Assembly (NCBI RefSeq): GCF_030818935.1
Contig: NZ_JAUTBD010000001.1
Coordinates: 2,294,001 to 2,358,000, forward strand
Source: Microbacterium sp. SORGH_AS_1204
GTDB lineage: Bacteria; Actinomycetota; Actinomycetes; Actinomycetales; Microbacteriaceae
Length of the DNA stretch: 64,000 nucleotides
Direction of reading: 5' to 3'
The position numbers and the translations under genes are program-made. The notes under the pieces were generated by a model. That model did not search any database, was not told the DNA's origin, and saw nothing but the letters and a program-made list of their open reading frames with translations. Position 1 is the first letter of the stretch. The number at the start of each line of letters is the position of its first letter. Below, one piece after another: positions 41,527 through 51,543 of the stretch.

Positions 41527-42137
41527 AGTGCCCCCTTGGTGCTGGGGATGCCGTCGACCAGCGGATCGAGCGCCTTGGCCTGACGGAAAGCGCGGGCGAG
41601 TGCCTTGTACTCGGCCTCGGCGATGTGGTGGGGGTCTCGTCCCCCGAGCACCCGCACGTGCACCGTGAGCCCGGCGTGGATCGAGATGGCCTCGAACGAG
41701 TGCCGCACGAGCGATCCGGTGAAGTGCCCGCCGATCAGGTGGTGCTCGAAGCCCGCGGGCTCGCCGGTGTGCACGAGGTACGGGCGACCGCTGATGTCGA
41801 CCACCGCCTGCGCCAACGCTTCGTCGAGGGGGACGAGGGCGTCGCCGTAGCGCGCGATGCCCGACTTGTCGCCGAGAGCCTGCCGAATGGCCTGGCCGAG
41901 CACGATGGAGGTGTCTTCCACCGTGTGGTGGGCGTCGATGTGCGTGTCGCCCGTGGCGCGCACCCGCAGGTCGGTCAAGGAGTGCTTCGCGAACGCGGTC
42001 AGCATGTGGTCGAAGAACGGCACCGTGGTCTCGATGTCGCTGGCACCGCGCCCGTCGAGGTCGAGTTCGAGCTGGATGTGCGACTCGCTCGTCTCGCGGG
42101 TGATCGAGGCGGTACGGGGCGAGGCGGGGGCGGTCAT
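41523..42137 (-). CDS. hisB: Imidazoleglycerol-phosphate dehydratase
   Basis: 204 residues, the monofunctional form: [17 protein letters not shown] and [14 protein letters not shown] bind the two manganese ions with their His/Glu clusters, repeated as [18 protein letters not shown]. It overlaps hisC by 4 bp. Confidence 0.97.
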   Translation of the reverse strand: MTAPASPRTASITRETSESHIQLELDLDGRGASDIETTVPFFDHMLTAFAKHSLTDLRVRATGDTHIDAHHTVEDTSIVLGQAIRQALGDKSGIARYGDALVPLDEALAQAVVDISGRPYLVHTGEPAGFEHHLIGGHFTGSLVRHSFEAISIHAGLTVHVRVLGGRDPHHIAEAEYKALARAFRQAKALDPLVDGIPSTKGAL

Positions 42138-43228
42138 GACCGCGATCCTACCGACGCGAGCGCGTCGAGGAACGCGGTGGTCTCGTCTTCGGTGCCGGCC
42201 GACACGCGCAGGTGGTGGGCGATGCCGACGTCGCGGATGAGCACGCCGCGGTCATACAGCGCCTTCCAGGTCGCCGCGGGGTCGTCGACCCCTCCGAAGA
42301 GCACGAAGTTGGTCCACGACTCGTGCGCCGTGTAGCCGAGCGCCGACACGGTGGCCGAGATGCGGTCGCGTTGGGCGACGATCTCGTCGACCATCGCGAG
42401 CATCGTGTCGGCGTGGCCGAGGGCGGCGGTCGCCGCGGCCTGCGTGAGAGCACTCAGGTGGTAGGGCAGGCGCACCAGACGCAGCGCGTCGACGAACGCG
42501 GGATCGGCGGCGAGGTACCCGACGCGCGCACCCGCGAAGGCGAAGGCCTTGCTCATCGTGCGCGAGACCACCAGACGAGGGCGACCCGACAGCAGCGTGA
42601 CGGCCGAGGGCTCATCGCGGGGGGCGAACTCCTCGTAGGCCTCGTCGACGATCACCACACCGTCGGTGGCGTCGTAGACCGCCTCGATGACGTCGAGCCG
42701 GAGCGGGGTTCCCGTGGGGTTGTTCGGCGCGCAGAGGAAGACGATGTCGGGCCGGTGCGCACGCACCTGCGCCGCAGCCGACTCGGCGCTGAGGGCGAAG
42801 TCGTGCTCGCGCTCCCCCGCGATCCAGCGCGCACCGGTGGCGCGGGTGAGGATCGGGTACATCGAGTAGGTGGGGGCGAAACCCATCGCCGTGCGGCCGG
42901 GTCCGCCGAACGCCTGCAGGATGTGCTGCAAGACCTCGTTCGAGCCGTTCGCGGCCCAGATCTGCTCGGGACCCAGGCCGTGGCCGAGGTAGTTCGCGAA
43001 CGCCTCGCGCAGCCTGGTGAATTCGCGGTCGGGGTAGCGGTTCACGTCGCGGAGAGCCCGGGCGACGGCGTCGAGGATGTCGTCTGCGACGTCGGCCGGA
43101 ACGGGATGCGTGTTCTCGTTCACGTTCAGCGCCACGGGCAGCGGGGCCTGGGGCGCTCCGTACGGGGTCATGCCCCGCAGATCGTCGCGAAGAGGGAGGT
43201 CGTCGAGGCGTACGGTCACCTCACCCAT
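42134..43228 (-). CDS. hisC: Histidinol-phosphate aminotransferase
   Basis: 364 residues, class I/II PLP aminotransferase: [36 protein letters not shown] and the PLP lysine in [18 protein letters not shown]. First gene of hisC-hisB-hisH-priA. The ATG at 43228 is used; a GTG three codons later (43219) lies 7 nt after TACGAT and may be the true leaderless start. Confidence 0.95.
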   Translation of the reverse strand: MGEVTVRLDDLPLRDDLRGMTPYGAPQAPLPVALNVNENTHPVPADVADDILDAVARALRDVNRYPDREFTRLREAFANYLGHGLGPEQIWAANGSNEVLQHILQAFGGPGRTAMGFAPTYSMYPILTRATGARWIAGEREHDFALSAESAAAQVRAHRPDIVFLCAPNNPTGTPLRLDVIEAVYDATDGVVIVDEAYEEFAPRDEPSAVTLLSGRPRLVVSRTMSKAFAFAGARVGYLAADPAFVDALRLVRLPYHLSALTQAAATAALGHADTMLAMVDEIVAQRDRISATVSALGYTAHESWTNFVLFGGVDDPAATWKALYDRGVLIRDVGIAHHLRVSAGTEDETTAFLDALASVGSRS

Positions 43229-43314
43229 CGTAGGCGGCACCGGGGTCGGGGACTCGCGAGGCACGGGACGAGGACGGTCGGCGTCGGGGCGACGGCACGC
43301 GCGGCGCGACCCGC

Positions 43315-43665
43315 TCAGTCGGCGGGCGCGTACTCAACCGGGATCGCGATGCGCTGACCCGCCGCCACGGACCCGCCCGACAGCGCGTTCAGCCGCGAGA
43401 TCTTCGCGATGACGTCACGCGGATCGGCGGAGGGTGCCACCTCTTCGGCGATCGACCACAGCGTCTCACCGCTCATCACGGTGATCTCGGTGAAGGAACC
43501 GGCGGGGGCACCCGCGTCGTTGGATGCGAGGGCAGACCCTCCACCCACGATCGCGAGGCCGAGCGCCATGACGATCGGCAACGCCACCAGGAAGGCGACG
43601 ATGCGGCGACCGCGCGGCGTGATGCGCAGGCGGGTGGTGGGGGCGGTGATGACGATGCTGCTCAT
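43315..43665 (-). CDS. LysM protein divergent from lexA, likely SOS division inhibitor
   Basis: 116 residues: a basic N-terminus, one membrane helix at about 22-45, then an extracellular LysM domain at about 59-110 ([23 protein letters not shown]...IAIPV). The position opposite lexA with a shared SOS box matches the actinobacterial division suppressors ChiZ (Mycobacterium) and DivS (Corynebacterium), and YneA in Bacillus. The inhibitor role is inferred from position and layout; no catalytic domain is present. Confidence 0.85.
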   Translation of the reverse strand: MSSIVITAPTTRLRITPRGRRIVAFLVALPIVMALGLAIVGGGSALASNDAGAPAGSFTEITVMSGETLWSIAEEVAPSADPRDVIAKISRLNALSGGSVAAGQRIAIPVEYAPAD

Positions 43666-43686
43666 GGTGTGCTCCTCAGTGGGGAG

Positions 43687-43751
43687 AGATTCGCACCCCA
43701 CCCTCGGCCGGGAGGGCGAGGGTGCGAATCTGTATTCCGAATCTATATTCG
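43687..43751. promoter_or_regulatory. SOS box and hairpin between the LysM gene and lexA
   Basis: CGAAT-CTAT-ATTCG at 43738-43751 matches the actinobacterial LexA site pattern CGAAc-N4-gTTCG. On the LysM side, agattcgcaccc (43687-43698) and gggtgcgaatct (43720-43731) form a perfect 12-bp inverted repeat that would be a hairpin in the LysM leader just upstream of its ribosome site. Confidence 0.8.
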
Positions 43752-43922
43752 ATACTGCGAGGGTGTCAACAGCCGCGTTCTCGGAAACGAATCGAACGCG
43801 ACACGCGCGCAGTTCCGTGTCATTCGGCTCGCCGACCGGATACGGTTTCGACACGGAGACCTCATCACCAACCTCCGACATTCGAATTTCCGCCGCCCTC
43901 CGCGGCGCGAGGGGAGCATCAG

Positions 43923-44609
43923 ATGACCGACGCGACGACCGCCGGCCGCGACCGACCGCAGACGCGTCGGCGCAAGAGCCTCAGCGACAAGCAGCTCGCG
44001 ATCCTCGAGGTCATCCAGCGCTCCATCGCCCGTCACGGCTATCCGCCGAGCATGCGCGAGATCGGCGACGCCGTGGGCCTGAAGTCGCTGTCGAGCGTCA
44101 CCCACCAGTTGAACCAGCTCGAGCTCAGCGGCTACCTGCGGCGCGACCCCGGCAAGACCCGCGCGATGGAGGTGCTCATCGACCTCCCGGGCGCCGCCGC
44201 CGAGAACCCGGCCGACACCGCGCCCGCCCTCGGCGATGCGGCCCTCGTGCCGCTGGTCGGCCGGATCGCGGCGGGTGTGCCCATCACCGCCGACCAGCAG
44301 GTGGAGGAGATCTTCCCCCTCCCCCGCCAGCTGGTGGGCAAGGGCGAGCTGTTCATGCTGAAGGTGTCGGGCGATTCGATGATCGACGCCGCCATCTGCG
44401 ACGGCGACTGGGTGGTCGTCCGCTCACAGGCGAACGCCGAGAACGGCGAGATCGTCGCCGCGATGCTCGACGGCGAGGCGACGGTCAAGACGTTCCGTCG
44501 TCGCGACGGCCACACGTGGCTGCTCCCCCGCAACAGCGCGTTCGAACCCATCCTCGGCGACGAGGCCGTCGTTCTGGGCCGTGTCGTGGCGGTGCTGCGC
44601 GCGGTGTGA
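43923..44609 (+). CDS. lexA: SOS repressor LexA
   Basis: 228 residues: winged-helix DNA-binding domain ([28 protein letters not shown]), linker, and S24 protease domain. Self-cleavage site Ala117-Gly118 (RIAAGVP), Ser152 in SGDSM and Lys189 in ATVKTF form the dyad. It represses SOS genes until RecA filaments trigger cleavage. The ATG at 43923 fits the family N-terminus; its promoter is shared with the LysM gene. Confidence 0.98.
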   Translation: MTDATTAGRDRPQTRRRKSLSDKQLAILEVIQRSIARHGYPPSMREIGDAVGLKSLSSVTHQLNQLELSGYLRRDPGKTRAMEVLIDLPGAAAENPADTAPALGDAALVPLVGRIAAGVPITADQQVEEIFPLPRQLVGKGELFMLKVSGDSMIDAAICDGDWVVVRSQANAENGEIVAAMLDGEATVKTFRRRDGHTWLLPRNSAFEPILGDEAVVLGRVVAVLRAV

Positions 44610-44726
44610 GGCGGCGCCGGCGACCGTATGACGACGTCGGCGCACCGCGTTGTCGATCGTGCTCGCTCGATCGACGCGCCAGAGGGCTCCGGTGGCGTTG
44701 TCGGAGGCTCTCCCTAGGCTGGGGTG

Positions 44727-46619
44727 ATGGCAGACTCCCTTCCTCACGGCTCCTGGCCCTCGCCCATCACCCCCGAATCGGTGTCGCAGTCGTCTCCCCG
44801 CGTCGACGGTGCACGACTCGTCGGCGCCGAGGTGTGGTGGGGAGAATCCGTCCCCACCGAGGCGGGTCGCGTCGCGGTGAAGCGGCGCCTCGCCGACGGA
44901 GCGGTCGAGACCGTACTGCCGGCTCCCGCCAACGCCCGCTCCGCCGTGCACGAGTACGGCGGCGGCGCCTGGACGGCATCCGACGACGGCGAATTGTTCT
45001 ACGTCGAGAAGGCCGATCAGCGCGTCTACGCCCTGCGGCCCGGGCGCTCGGCGCGGGCACTGACGCCCGCCGACGACGCGGTGCGGCACGGCGGCCTGCG
45101 GTTCGAGCACGGCATGCTGTTGGCCGTGCGCGAGACGCACGGCGACGGGCGGGTTCCGGCGCGCGCGATCGTGCGCATCGCGACCGACGACTCCGGTGCG
45201 GTCGAGGTACTCGCCGACGGGAGCGACTTCCTCGCTCAGCCCGCCCTCTCCCCCGACGGCGGTCGCCTCGCGTGGGTCGCCTGGAACCACCCCGACATGC
45301 CGTGGGACGCCACGATCCTGCGTGTCGCCGACCTGTCGACCGGCGAGGTCGTCGACGTCGCACAGGGCCGCGATCGGGCCCCACTGCAGCCGGTCTGGCT
45401 GGCCGACGACGAGCTGCTGTACGCCGACGACCCCGACGGCCGGTGGAATCTGTTCCGCCACCCCCTCGCCGGCACGGCGCAGCCCGTCGCGCCCGCCGAC
45501 GCCGACACCGGCGGCGCACTGTGGGTGCTCGGAACGCGGTGGTTCGGAGCCGCTGACGACGGCCGCATCGTCGCCGTGCGCACCAACGGCGGCGATGAGA
45601 TCGTCGAGATCGCGCCCAGTGGCGTGCGTCCGGTCGACGTCCCCGTGGTCGCGGGCGCCGCGATCGATGACGTCCGCGGCGCCCGCGCGCTCGTGTCGGG
45701 TGCCGACGCCGGCGGTCGCTCGGGTCTGTGGCTCGTCGACCTCGATTCCGGTGCGACCGAGCTCGTCACCGGCGGCGCAGGCTCCTGGGGCGAGGAGTGG
45801 ATGCCGGCCGCCCGCGCCCTGTCGACCGACGGCCCCCACGGCCCGGTCCACGCCTTCGCCTACGCCCCCACGAATCCCGATGTCGCACCGGCCGCGGGCG
45901 AGCGTCCGCCCTACGTCGTGCTCGTCCACGGCGGGCCGACCTCGCACGTCGGACCCGCTCCGTCGGCGAAGACGGCGTTCTTCACCAGCCGCGGCATCGG
46001 CGTGCTCGATGTCAACTACGGCGGCTCCACCGGCTACGGCCGCGCGTACCGGGATCGCCTCAAGGGGCAGTGGGGCGTCGTCGATGTCGACGACGTCGCC
46101 GCCGCGGCATCCGCCCTCGCCGACGCCGGACTCGCCGACGCCGAACGTCTCGCCATCGCGGGAGGCTCCGCGGGCGGGTGGACCGTGCTGGCCGCCGTCA
46201 CGAACACCGACGTCTTCTCGGCCGGCATCTCGCGGTACGGCGTCGGTGACGCCCGCGCCCTCGCCGACGATACCCACGACTTCGAGGCCCGTTACCTCGA
46301 CGGGCTCATCGGTCCGCTCCCCGAGGCGGAGGCGATGTACATCGAGCGGTCGCCGCTCAGTCGGCCGGAGCGGTTCCGCATCCCCCTGCTGATCCTGCAG
46401 GGCACCGAAGACCGCGTCGTCCCTCCGTCGCAGGCCGAGGCCATTCGCGACGCCCTCGCCGCGCACGGGGTCCCCCACGCGTACGTGCTGTACGAGGGTG
46501 AGGGCCACGGCTTCCGCCGGGCCGAGACGGTGGTCGATTCGCTGCGACGCGAGCTGGGATTCCTCGGGGCGGTGTTCGGCTTCGACACACCCGGTGTCCC
46601 GCCACTCGAACTCGACTGA
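44727..46619 (+). CDS. S9 family prolyl oligopeptidase-like peptidase
   Basis: 630 residues: a beta-propeller N-terminus (WD-like repeats such as LSPDGGRLAWVAWNHPDMPWD, ending near 400) and an alpha/beta hydrolase C-terminus. Catalytic triad: Ser481 in GGSAGGW, Asp562 in GTEDRVVPP, His594 in GEGHGFR. Cleaves short peptides; substrate unknown; no signal peptide, so cytosolic. TAGGCT (44715-44720) ends 6 nt before the ATG. Confidence 0.93.
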   Translation: MADSLPHGSWPSPITPESVSQSSPRVDGARLVGAEVWWGESVPTEAGRVAVKRRLADGAVETVLPAPANARSAVHEYGGGAWTASDDGELFYVEKADQRVYALRPGRSARALTPADDAVRHGGLRFEHGMLLAVRETHGDGRVPARAIVRIATDDSGAVEVLADGSDFLAQPALSPDGGRLAWVAWNHPDMPWDATILRVADLSTGEVVDVAQGRDRAPLQPVWLADDELLYADDPDGRWNLFRHPLAGTAQPVAPADADTGGALWVLGTRWFGAADDGRIVAVRTNGGDEIVEIAPSGVRPVDVPVVAGAAIDDVRGARALVSGADAGGRSGLWLVDLDSGATELVTGGAGSWGEEWMPAARALSTDGPHGPVHAFAYAPTNPDVAPAAGERPPYVVLVHGGPTSHVGPAPSAKTAFFTSRGIGVLDVNYGGSTGYGRAYRDRLKGQWGVVDVDDVAAAASALADAGLADAERLAIAGGSAGGWTVLAAVTNTDVFSAGISRYGVGDARALADDTHDFEARYLDGLIGPLPEAEAMYIERSPLSRPERFRIPLLILQGTEDRVVPPSQAEAIRDALAAHGVPHAYVLYEGEGHGFRRAETVVDSLRRELGFLGAVFGFDTPGVPPLELD

Positions 46620-46757
46620 GAGGCGGCGGTCCTGCCCCCGGTGCCGGCGAAGTGTGCGCTCCGGGAACGGGCAGGCCGCCGCGTTGACGCGTGAGCATTG
46701 CCGGGAGCCTGCGCGATGCGCGCCACGGGGCAGGGCAGCGTGCGCTCCCGGGAACGA

Positions 46758-46789
46758 GCAGGCCCCGGCGCCGAAGCGCAGGGGCCTGC
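46758..46789. terminator. Bidirectional terminator between the S9 peptidase and hflX
   Basis: gcaggcccc (46758-46766) pairs with ggggcctgc (46781-46789). The spacer 46620-46806 also has a direct repeat of gtgcgctccgggaacg-gcaggcc near 46651 and 46740; the hairpin arm belongs to the second copy. Confidence 0.75.
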
Positions 46790-46806
46790 GGGGACGTGCA
46801 CTGCAC

Positions 46807-48324
46807 TCAGGCGGCGAACGGCTCCAACTCCGCCGCGAGTCGCGCGCCCACGTGGGCGTGCAGGAACGTTCCGCTCTCACGGTGCTCCTGCGCGACGATC
46901 AGCCCGCTCTCGTGGACGGCCGAGACGAGATCGCCCCGGTCGTACGGCACGACCGCCTGCACCTCGACGGCGGGCCGGGGAAGAGCGTCTTCGATGGCCG
47001 CCCGTAGGTCGTCGATGCCCTCCCCGGTGCGAGAGGACACGAACTTCGCGTTCGGCGCGAGTCCGCGCAGCACGAGCCGCTCGTCCTCGCTGACCAGGTC
47101 GGCCTTGTTGAAGACGACGATCTCCTGTCCGAAGTTCGCGTCGACGTCGCCCATCACGTCGCGCACCGTCATGAGCTGCGCCGCCGGGTCGGGGTGCGAG
47201 GCGTCGACGACGTGCAAGATGACGTCGGCGTCGCCGACCTCCTCGAGCGTCGACCGGAAGGCCTCGACGAGCTGGTGCGGGAGGTTCCGCACGAAGCCCA
47301 CCGTGTCGGTCAGCGTGTAGACCCGGCCGTCGCTCGTCTCGGATCGGCGCACCGTGGCATCCAGTGTCGCGAACAGGGCGTTCTCGACCAGGACGCCCGC
47401 GCTGGTGAGGCGGTTGAGCAGACTGGACTTGCCGGCGTTGGTGTAGCCGGCGATGGCGACAGACGGGATCGTGTGACGCTTGCGCTCGGCGCGCTTGGCT
47501 TCACGCGCGGGTGCGAAGTCGCGCAGCTGCTTGCGCAGCAGCGCCATCTTCGTGCGGATGCGACGACGATCGAGCTCGATCTTGGTCTCACCGGGTCCGC
47601 GCGAGCCCATGCCCGCGCCGCCGGCACCGACCTGTCCACCGGCCTGGCGCGACATCGAGTCACCCCACCCGCGCAGACGCGGGAGGAGGTATTCGAGCTG
47701 GGCGAGTTCGACCTGCGCCTTGCCCTCGCGGCTCTTGGCGTGCTGGCTGAAGATGTCGAGGATCACCGTCGTACGGTCGATCACCTTGACCTTCACGACG
47801 TCTTCAAGCGCGCGACGCTGGCTGGGGGCGAGTTCGGTGTCGGCGATCACGGTGTCGGCGCCGACGGCGGCGACGATGTCGCGTAGCTCCTGCGCTTTTC
47901 CTCGGCCCACGTAGGTGGCCGGGTCGGGGTGGGGACGCCGCTGCAGCACGCCGTCGAGCACCACGGCACCGGCGGTCTCGGCCAGCGCCGCGAGTTCGCG
48001 CAGCGAGTTCTCGGCATCCGTCTGCTCACCCTGCGGGTGCACGCCGACGAGGACGACGTTCTCGAGGCGCAGCTGCCGGTACTCGACCTCGGTGACGTCT
48101 TCGAGTTCGGTCGACAAGCCGGCGACACGGCGCAGTGCTGCGCGCTCCTCGCGGTCCCACTGGTCGCCGTCGGTGTCGCCGCCGTTCGCGGTGGTGCTGT
48201 CTTGAAGGGCCTGTGCAGCACCGAAGACCCGGACCCCGCGATGCGCTTCGGCGCGCGAGAGCACTCGGTCCACCGGGTCCACCGGAGACGCGTCGGTGCT
48301 CAGGGGTGTGGTCTGTTCGGTCAT
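46807..48324 (-). CDS. hflX: GTPase HflX
   Basis: 505 residues: an N-terminal HflX domain with AGAVVLDGVLQRRPHPDPATYVGRGKAQEL, a Gly-rich segment (GGAGMGSRGPGETKIELDRRRI), then an Obg-type G domain with GYTNAGKSSLL (G1), DTVGFVRNLPH (G3) and FNKADL (G4). A 50S-associated GTPase that can rescue stalled or idle ribosomes. AGGA lies before the ATG at 48324. The N-terminal about 75 residues are longer than in E. coli. Confidence 0.96.
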   Translation of the reverse strand: MTEQTTPLSTDASPVDPVDRVLSRAEAHRGVRVFGAAQALQDSTTANGGDTDGDQWDREERAALRRVAGLSTELEDVTEVEYRQLRLENVVLVGVHPQGEQTDAENSLRELAALAETAGAVVLDGVLQRRPHPDPATYVGRGKAQELRDIVAAVGADTVIADTELAPSQRRALEDVVKVKVIDRTTVILDIFSQHAKSREGKAQVELAQLEYLLPRLRGWGDSMSRQAGGQVGAGGAGMGSRGPGETKIELDRRRIRTKMALLRKQLRDFAPAREAKRAERKRHTIPSVAIAGYTNAGKSSLLNRLTSAGVLVENALFATLDATVRRSETSDGRVYTLTDTVGFVRNLPHQLVEAFRSTLEEVGDADVILHVVDASHPDPAAQLMTVRDVMGDVDANFGQEIVVFNKADLVSEDERLVLRGLAPNAKFVSSRTGEGIDDLRAAIEDALPRPAVEVQAVVPYDRGDLVSAVHESGLIVAQEHRESGTFLHAHVGARLAAELEPFAA

Positions 48325-48411
48325 GTGTTCCTTTCGACCGCGGGTGTTCCCGCGTGTTCTGGCACTTTATCCGTCCCGGCGCCCGCGGGGCCGGTCCGAT
48401 ATCCTGATGTG

Positions 48412-49056
48412 ATGGGGAGCGAGCACTACTTCAGCGCGTCGCCGTCGAGTCCCGAGCAGCTCCGCCGCATCCGCGTGACGCTCGCCGGTCGAGAACTCGA
48501 GGTGGTCACGGCGGGCGGCGTCTTCAGCCCCGATCATGTGGATGCCGGGACCGGAGTGCTGCTGGCCAACACCCCTCCCCCTCCCGCCGGCGGGAACGTC
48601 CTCGACCTGGGGTGCGGATGGGGTCCGATCTCGTTGTCGCTGGCGCTCGCCTCACCGCACGCGACCATCTGGGCGGTCGACGTCAACGAGCGTGCTCTCG
48701 ATCTCGTGAGGCGCAACGCGCAGGCGTCCGGCCTCACCAACATCAACGCCGTTCGTCCGGAGGATGTTCCCGACGACGTGTCGTTCCGCAGCATCCGCTC
48801 GAATCCACCGATTCGTGTGGGCAAGAACGAACTGCACGGGATGCTGCAGCACTGGATCCCCCGCCTGGCGGAGCGCTCCGACGGATGGTTCGTGGTGCAG
48901 CGCAATCTCGGCTCCGATTCGTTGCAGCGCTGGCTCGCAACGACCTTCGACGACGGCTACAGCGTGCAGCGGGCGGCGACCGGCCGCGGCTTCCGCGTTC
49001 TGCGCGTGCGCCGCCACGGCTCGCCGCCGAGTGGACCGATCGACGTCATCGCCTGA
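48412..49056 (+). CDS. RsmC-like class I methyltransferase
   Basis: 214 residues: SAM motif I VLDLGCGWGPISLSLA, motif II AVDVNERALDL and the catalytic motif SNPPI, where rRNA N2-guanine methyltransferases usually have NPPF/Y. It aligns in style with the C-terminal half of RsmC (16S G1207); short single-domain forms are common in actinobacteria. TATCCT (48400-48405) ends 6 nt before the ATG, which decides the start. Confidence 0.87.
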   Translation: MGSEHYFSASPSSPEQLRRIRVTLAGRELEVVTAGGVFSPDHVDAGTGVLLANTPPPPAGGNVLDLGCGWGPISLSLALASPHATIWAVDVNERALDLVRRNAQASGLTNINAVRPEDVPDDVSFRSIRSNPPIRVGKNELHGMLQHWIPRLAERSDGWFVVQRNLGSDSLQRWLATTFDDGYSVQRAATGRGFRVLRVRRHGSPPSGPIDVIA

Positions 49057-49070
49057 CCGCGGCGATCCGC

Positions 49071-49260
49071 GCGCCCGGCCGGGTGCCGAGAACGCACGTC
49101 CTGTGTGAAAGCGCGTGCGCCGTTCCCGCGCCCGGCCGGATGCCGAAAGCGCATGTCGTCCGCGCGATCGCGCGCGCGCCGTTCACGCGCCCGGCCGGAT
49201 GCCGAAAGCGCATGTCGTCCGCGCGATCGCGCGCGCGTGCCGTTCACGCGCCCTCGGGCT
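49071..49260. repeat. Tandem repeats of 57-61 bp
   Basis: Units beginning gcgcccggcc(gg) start at 49071, 49128, 49187 and (partial) 49248. Units 2 and 3 share ggatgccgaaagcgcatgtcgt and a gcgcgatcgcgcgcg core; unit 1 is diverged. The 247-bp spacer between the convergent methyltransferase and dapF genes contains little else. Confidence 0.85.
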
Positions 49261-49303
49261 GATCGTCTGCTCGCGATCCCCCGGCAGCGCGAGTCGGCAT
49301 CCC

Positions 49304-50158
49304 TCAGGCGAGAGCGACCTCGCCGGTGAACACCAACGACGCCGGACCCGAGAGGAAGACCCGCCCGTCGGACATCCGCACGCCGAGTGTTCCGCCCGGG
49401 GTGTCGACGACCCAGTGATCGGGGGCGGCAGCACCCGCCCAATGCCGGACGGCGAGCGCCGCCGCGGCGACACCCGTGCCGCAGCTCAGCGTCTCCCCGA
49501 CGCCGCGCTCGAACACGCGCAGGCGGATGGCTCCCACACCGTCGCGCACCAGCGGATCGGCGGGCACGACGAACTCGACGTTCGCCCCGTGCCGGGGAAC
49601 GGGGTCCAGCACCGGCTGGTAGGCCAGGTCGAGTCCGTCGAGCTCGGCATCCGATGACAGCGCCACCACCACGTGCGGATTGCCCACGTCGATGCCGACG
49701 CCCGGACGCGCGACCGGCAGGCCCTTGGCGCGGACCAGGGTCTCCTCGGCGTCGACGGTGAAGACACCGAGGTCGACCTCGAAACCGCGATCGCTGCGGG
49801 TGAGCGTCTTCACCCCGGCTCGCGTACCGATGCGGAGGCCGTCGTCGATGGTGGCGAGCCCGGTGTCGGTGAGGTACCGCGCGAACACGCGCGTGCCGTT
49901 GCCGCACATCTCGGCCTTCGACCCGTCGGCGTTGCGGTAGTCCATGAACCACTCGGCTCCGGATGCCGCGGCATCCGCCCCCTCGCCGATCGCCGTCGAT
50001 CGCACGACGCGCAGCACACCGTCGGCACCGATGCCGAAGTGCCGGTCGCACAGCGCCGCGACCTGTGCGTCGGAGAGGTCGAGCTGCCCATCGGGGTCGG
50101 CCACCACCACGAAATCGTTGCCGGTGCCGTGGCCCTTGGTGAACGGAAGAGTCGCCAT
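49304..50158 (-). CDS. dapF: Diaminopimelate epimerase
   Basis: 284 residues: [14 protein letters not shown] at the start, active-site Cys85 in AEMCGNGTR and Cys226 in [10 protein letters not shown]. Converts LL- to meso-diaminopimelate for lysine and, in some Microbacterium, cell-wall precursors (others use other diamino acids). It follows the GNAT gene by 9 bp, but AGTCTA in the spacer, read as TAGACT on the gene strand, ends 6 nt before the ATG, giving its own leaderless start. Confidence 0.97.
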   Translation of the reverse strand: MATLPFTKGHGTGNDFVVVADPDGQLDLSDAQVAALCDRHFGIGADGVLRVVRSTAIGEGADAAASGAEWFMDYRNADGSKAEMCGNGTRVFARYLTDTGLATIDDGLRIGTRAGVKTLTRSDRGFEVDLGVFTVDAEETLVRAKGLPVARPGVGIDVGNPHVVVALSSDAELDGLDLAYQPVLDPVPRHGANVEFVVPADPLVRDGVGAIRLRVFERGVGETLSCGTGVAAAALAVRHWAGAAAPDHWVVDTPGGTLGVRMSDGRVFLSGPASLVFTGEVALA

Positions 50159-50167
50159 GCGTCCAGT

Positions 50168-50617
50168 CTACGGAGCGGATGACGACGGTCCGCCGGGGCC
50201 GTCGACGATGAGACGCTTGCCGGTCGCCCAGGTGTCGAAGGGCTCGTAACCGAGTCCGTCGTAGAGCCCGCGGACGCCGGTGTTGTCGGGACGCACCATG
50301 AGCTGCACCTTGGGACAGCCCATCTGGGCGAGCAGCCGTTCGGCCTCGGCGACGAGGGCGCGCGCCACACCGCGGCCGCGGTGCGACGGCGCCGTGGCGA
50401 GGTAGTACAGCCAGCCGCGGTGCCCGTCGTAGCCGGCCATGACGCTGCCGATCACGGGACCGTCGTCGACGGCGACGAGGAACAGTTCGGGCTGCACGGT
50501 GAGCTTGCGGCGGATGTCCGCCCGCGGGTCGTTCCACGGGCGGGTGAGCCCCGCCTCCTCCCAGAGGGCGACGACGGGGTCTTCGTCGGCCGGCGTGAAG
50601 GCGCGGATCTCGATCAC
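50168..50617 (-). CDS. GNAT family N-acetyltransferase (YpeA-like)
   Basis: 149 residues: N-terminal [30 protein letters not shown], motif [21 protein letters not shown], and C-terminal [14 protein letters not shown]. Closest in pattern to YpeA, an N-acetyltransferase with unknown target. The GTG start overlaps the miaA stop (GTGA), so the gene rides with miaB-miaA. Confidence 0.87.
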   Translation of the reverse strand: MIEIRAFTPADEDPVVALWEEAGLTRPWNDPRADIRRKLTVQPELFLVAVDDGPVIGSVMAGYDGHRGWLYYLATAPSHRGRGVARALVAEAERLLAQMGCPKVQLMVRPDNTGVRGLYDGLGYEPFDTWATGKRLIVDGPGGPSSSAP

Positions 50618-51543
50618 GACCCCTCCTCCGCCCGGGATGCCAGCACTCCGGCATCCACCGTCCGCGCATCGACCCATTCGGCCTCGGCGTAGCGCCGGAA
50701 CCACGAGACCTGCCGACGGGCATAGCGCCGTGTGAGGGCCTGGGTCTCGGCGACGGCCTCGTCGCGGGTCAGATCGCCGCGCAGCTGGCCGAGAGCCTGC
50801 GCGTACCCGATCGCGCGCCCCGCGGTGTTACTGCGCTCGAGTCCCTCGGCGCGCAGCGCCTCGACCTCGTCGATCAGCCCCGTCGCCCACATGCCCTCGA
50901 CGCGGGCATCGAGCAGCGGAACCAGCTCGTCGCGGTCGATGCGGGTGGCGAGGATGCGCGTCGACGGATGCCACGACACCGGCGCCTCGGGAAGGGCTCC
51001 CCCGTGCGTCTGGCGTCCCTGCGCGAGCACCTCCAGCGCCCGCACGACGCGGCGGCCGTTACGGGGGTCGATGTGCTCCGCGGCAGCCGGGTCGGCCTGG
51101 CGCAACCGCGCGTAGAGCACTCCGGCGCCCTCGCTCTCGAGCTCCGCCTCGAGCCGCGCCCGCAACGCCTCGTCGCGCGGGGGGAAGCGGAAGTCCCACA
51201 GCACGCTGGACACGTACAGGCCCGAACCCCCGACGAGGATCGCATCCGCGCCGCGGCCGTGGGCCGCGCGGATGGCCGCGCGAGCGGCATCCTGATACCA
51301 GGCCACTGCGGCATCATCGGTCACGGCCAGAGCGTCGAAGAGGTGATGCGGGATGCCGCGGCGTTCGCCGACCGGGATCTTCGCGGTACCGATGTCCATG
51401 CCCCGGTAGAGCTGCATCGCATCGGCGTTGACGATCTCCGCGGGGCGTCCGCGGGCCGCGAGCGCCTCGGCGAGGTCGAGGGAGAGCCCGGTCTTGCCGG
51501 TTCCTGTGGCCCCGACGACCGCCCAGAGCCGGGGCTCGGTCAC
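50614..51543 (-). CDS. miaA: tRNA dimethylallyltransferase
   Basis: 309 residues: P-loop [14 protein letters not shown], then the DMAPP/tRNA-binding [10 protein letters not shown] and [13 protein letters not shown], and [12 protein letters not shown] at the C-terminus. It adds the isopentenyl group to A37. The GTG at 51543 overlaps the miaB stop, coupling the two steps of the same modification. Confidence 0.96.
   Translation of the reverse strand: MTEPRLWAVVGATGTGKTGLSLDLAEALAARGRPAEIVNADAMQLYRGMDIGTAKIPVGERRGIPHHLFDALAVTDDAAVAWYQDAARAAIRAAHGRGADAILVGGSGLYVSSVLWDFRFPPRDEALRARLEAELESEGAGVLYARLRQADPAAAEHIDPRNGRRVVRALEVLAQGRQTHGGALPEAPVSWHPSTRILATRIDRDELVPLLDARVEGMWATGLIDEVEALRAEGLERSNTAGRAIGYAQALGQLRGDLTRDEAVAETQALTRRYARRQVSWFRRYAEAEWVDARTVDAGVLASRAEEGS

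Noticed and set aside
43687..43731. Transcription terminator in the LysM leader
   Set aside because: The inverted repeat is at the 5' end of the gene beside the ribosome site, so it is more likely a leader hairpin.
49115..49657. Plus-strand frame with repeated RPDAESACRPRDRA peptides
   Set aside because: It runs through the 57-61-bp tandem units and then antisense to dapF; the peptide is a by-product of the repeat.
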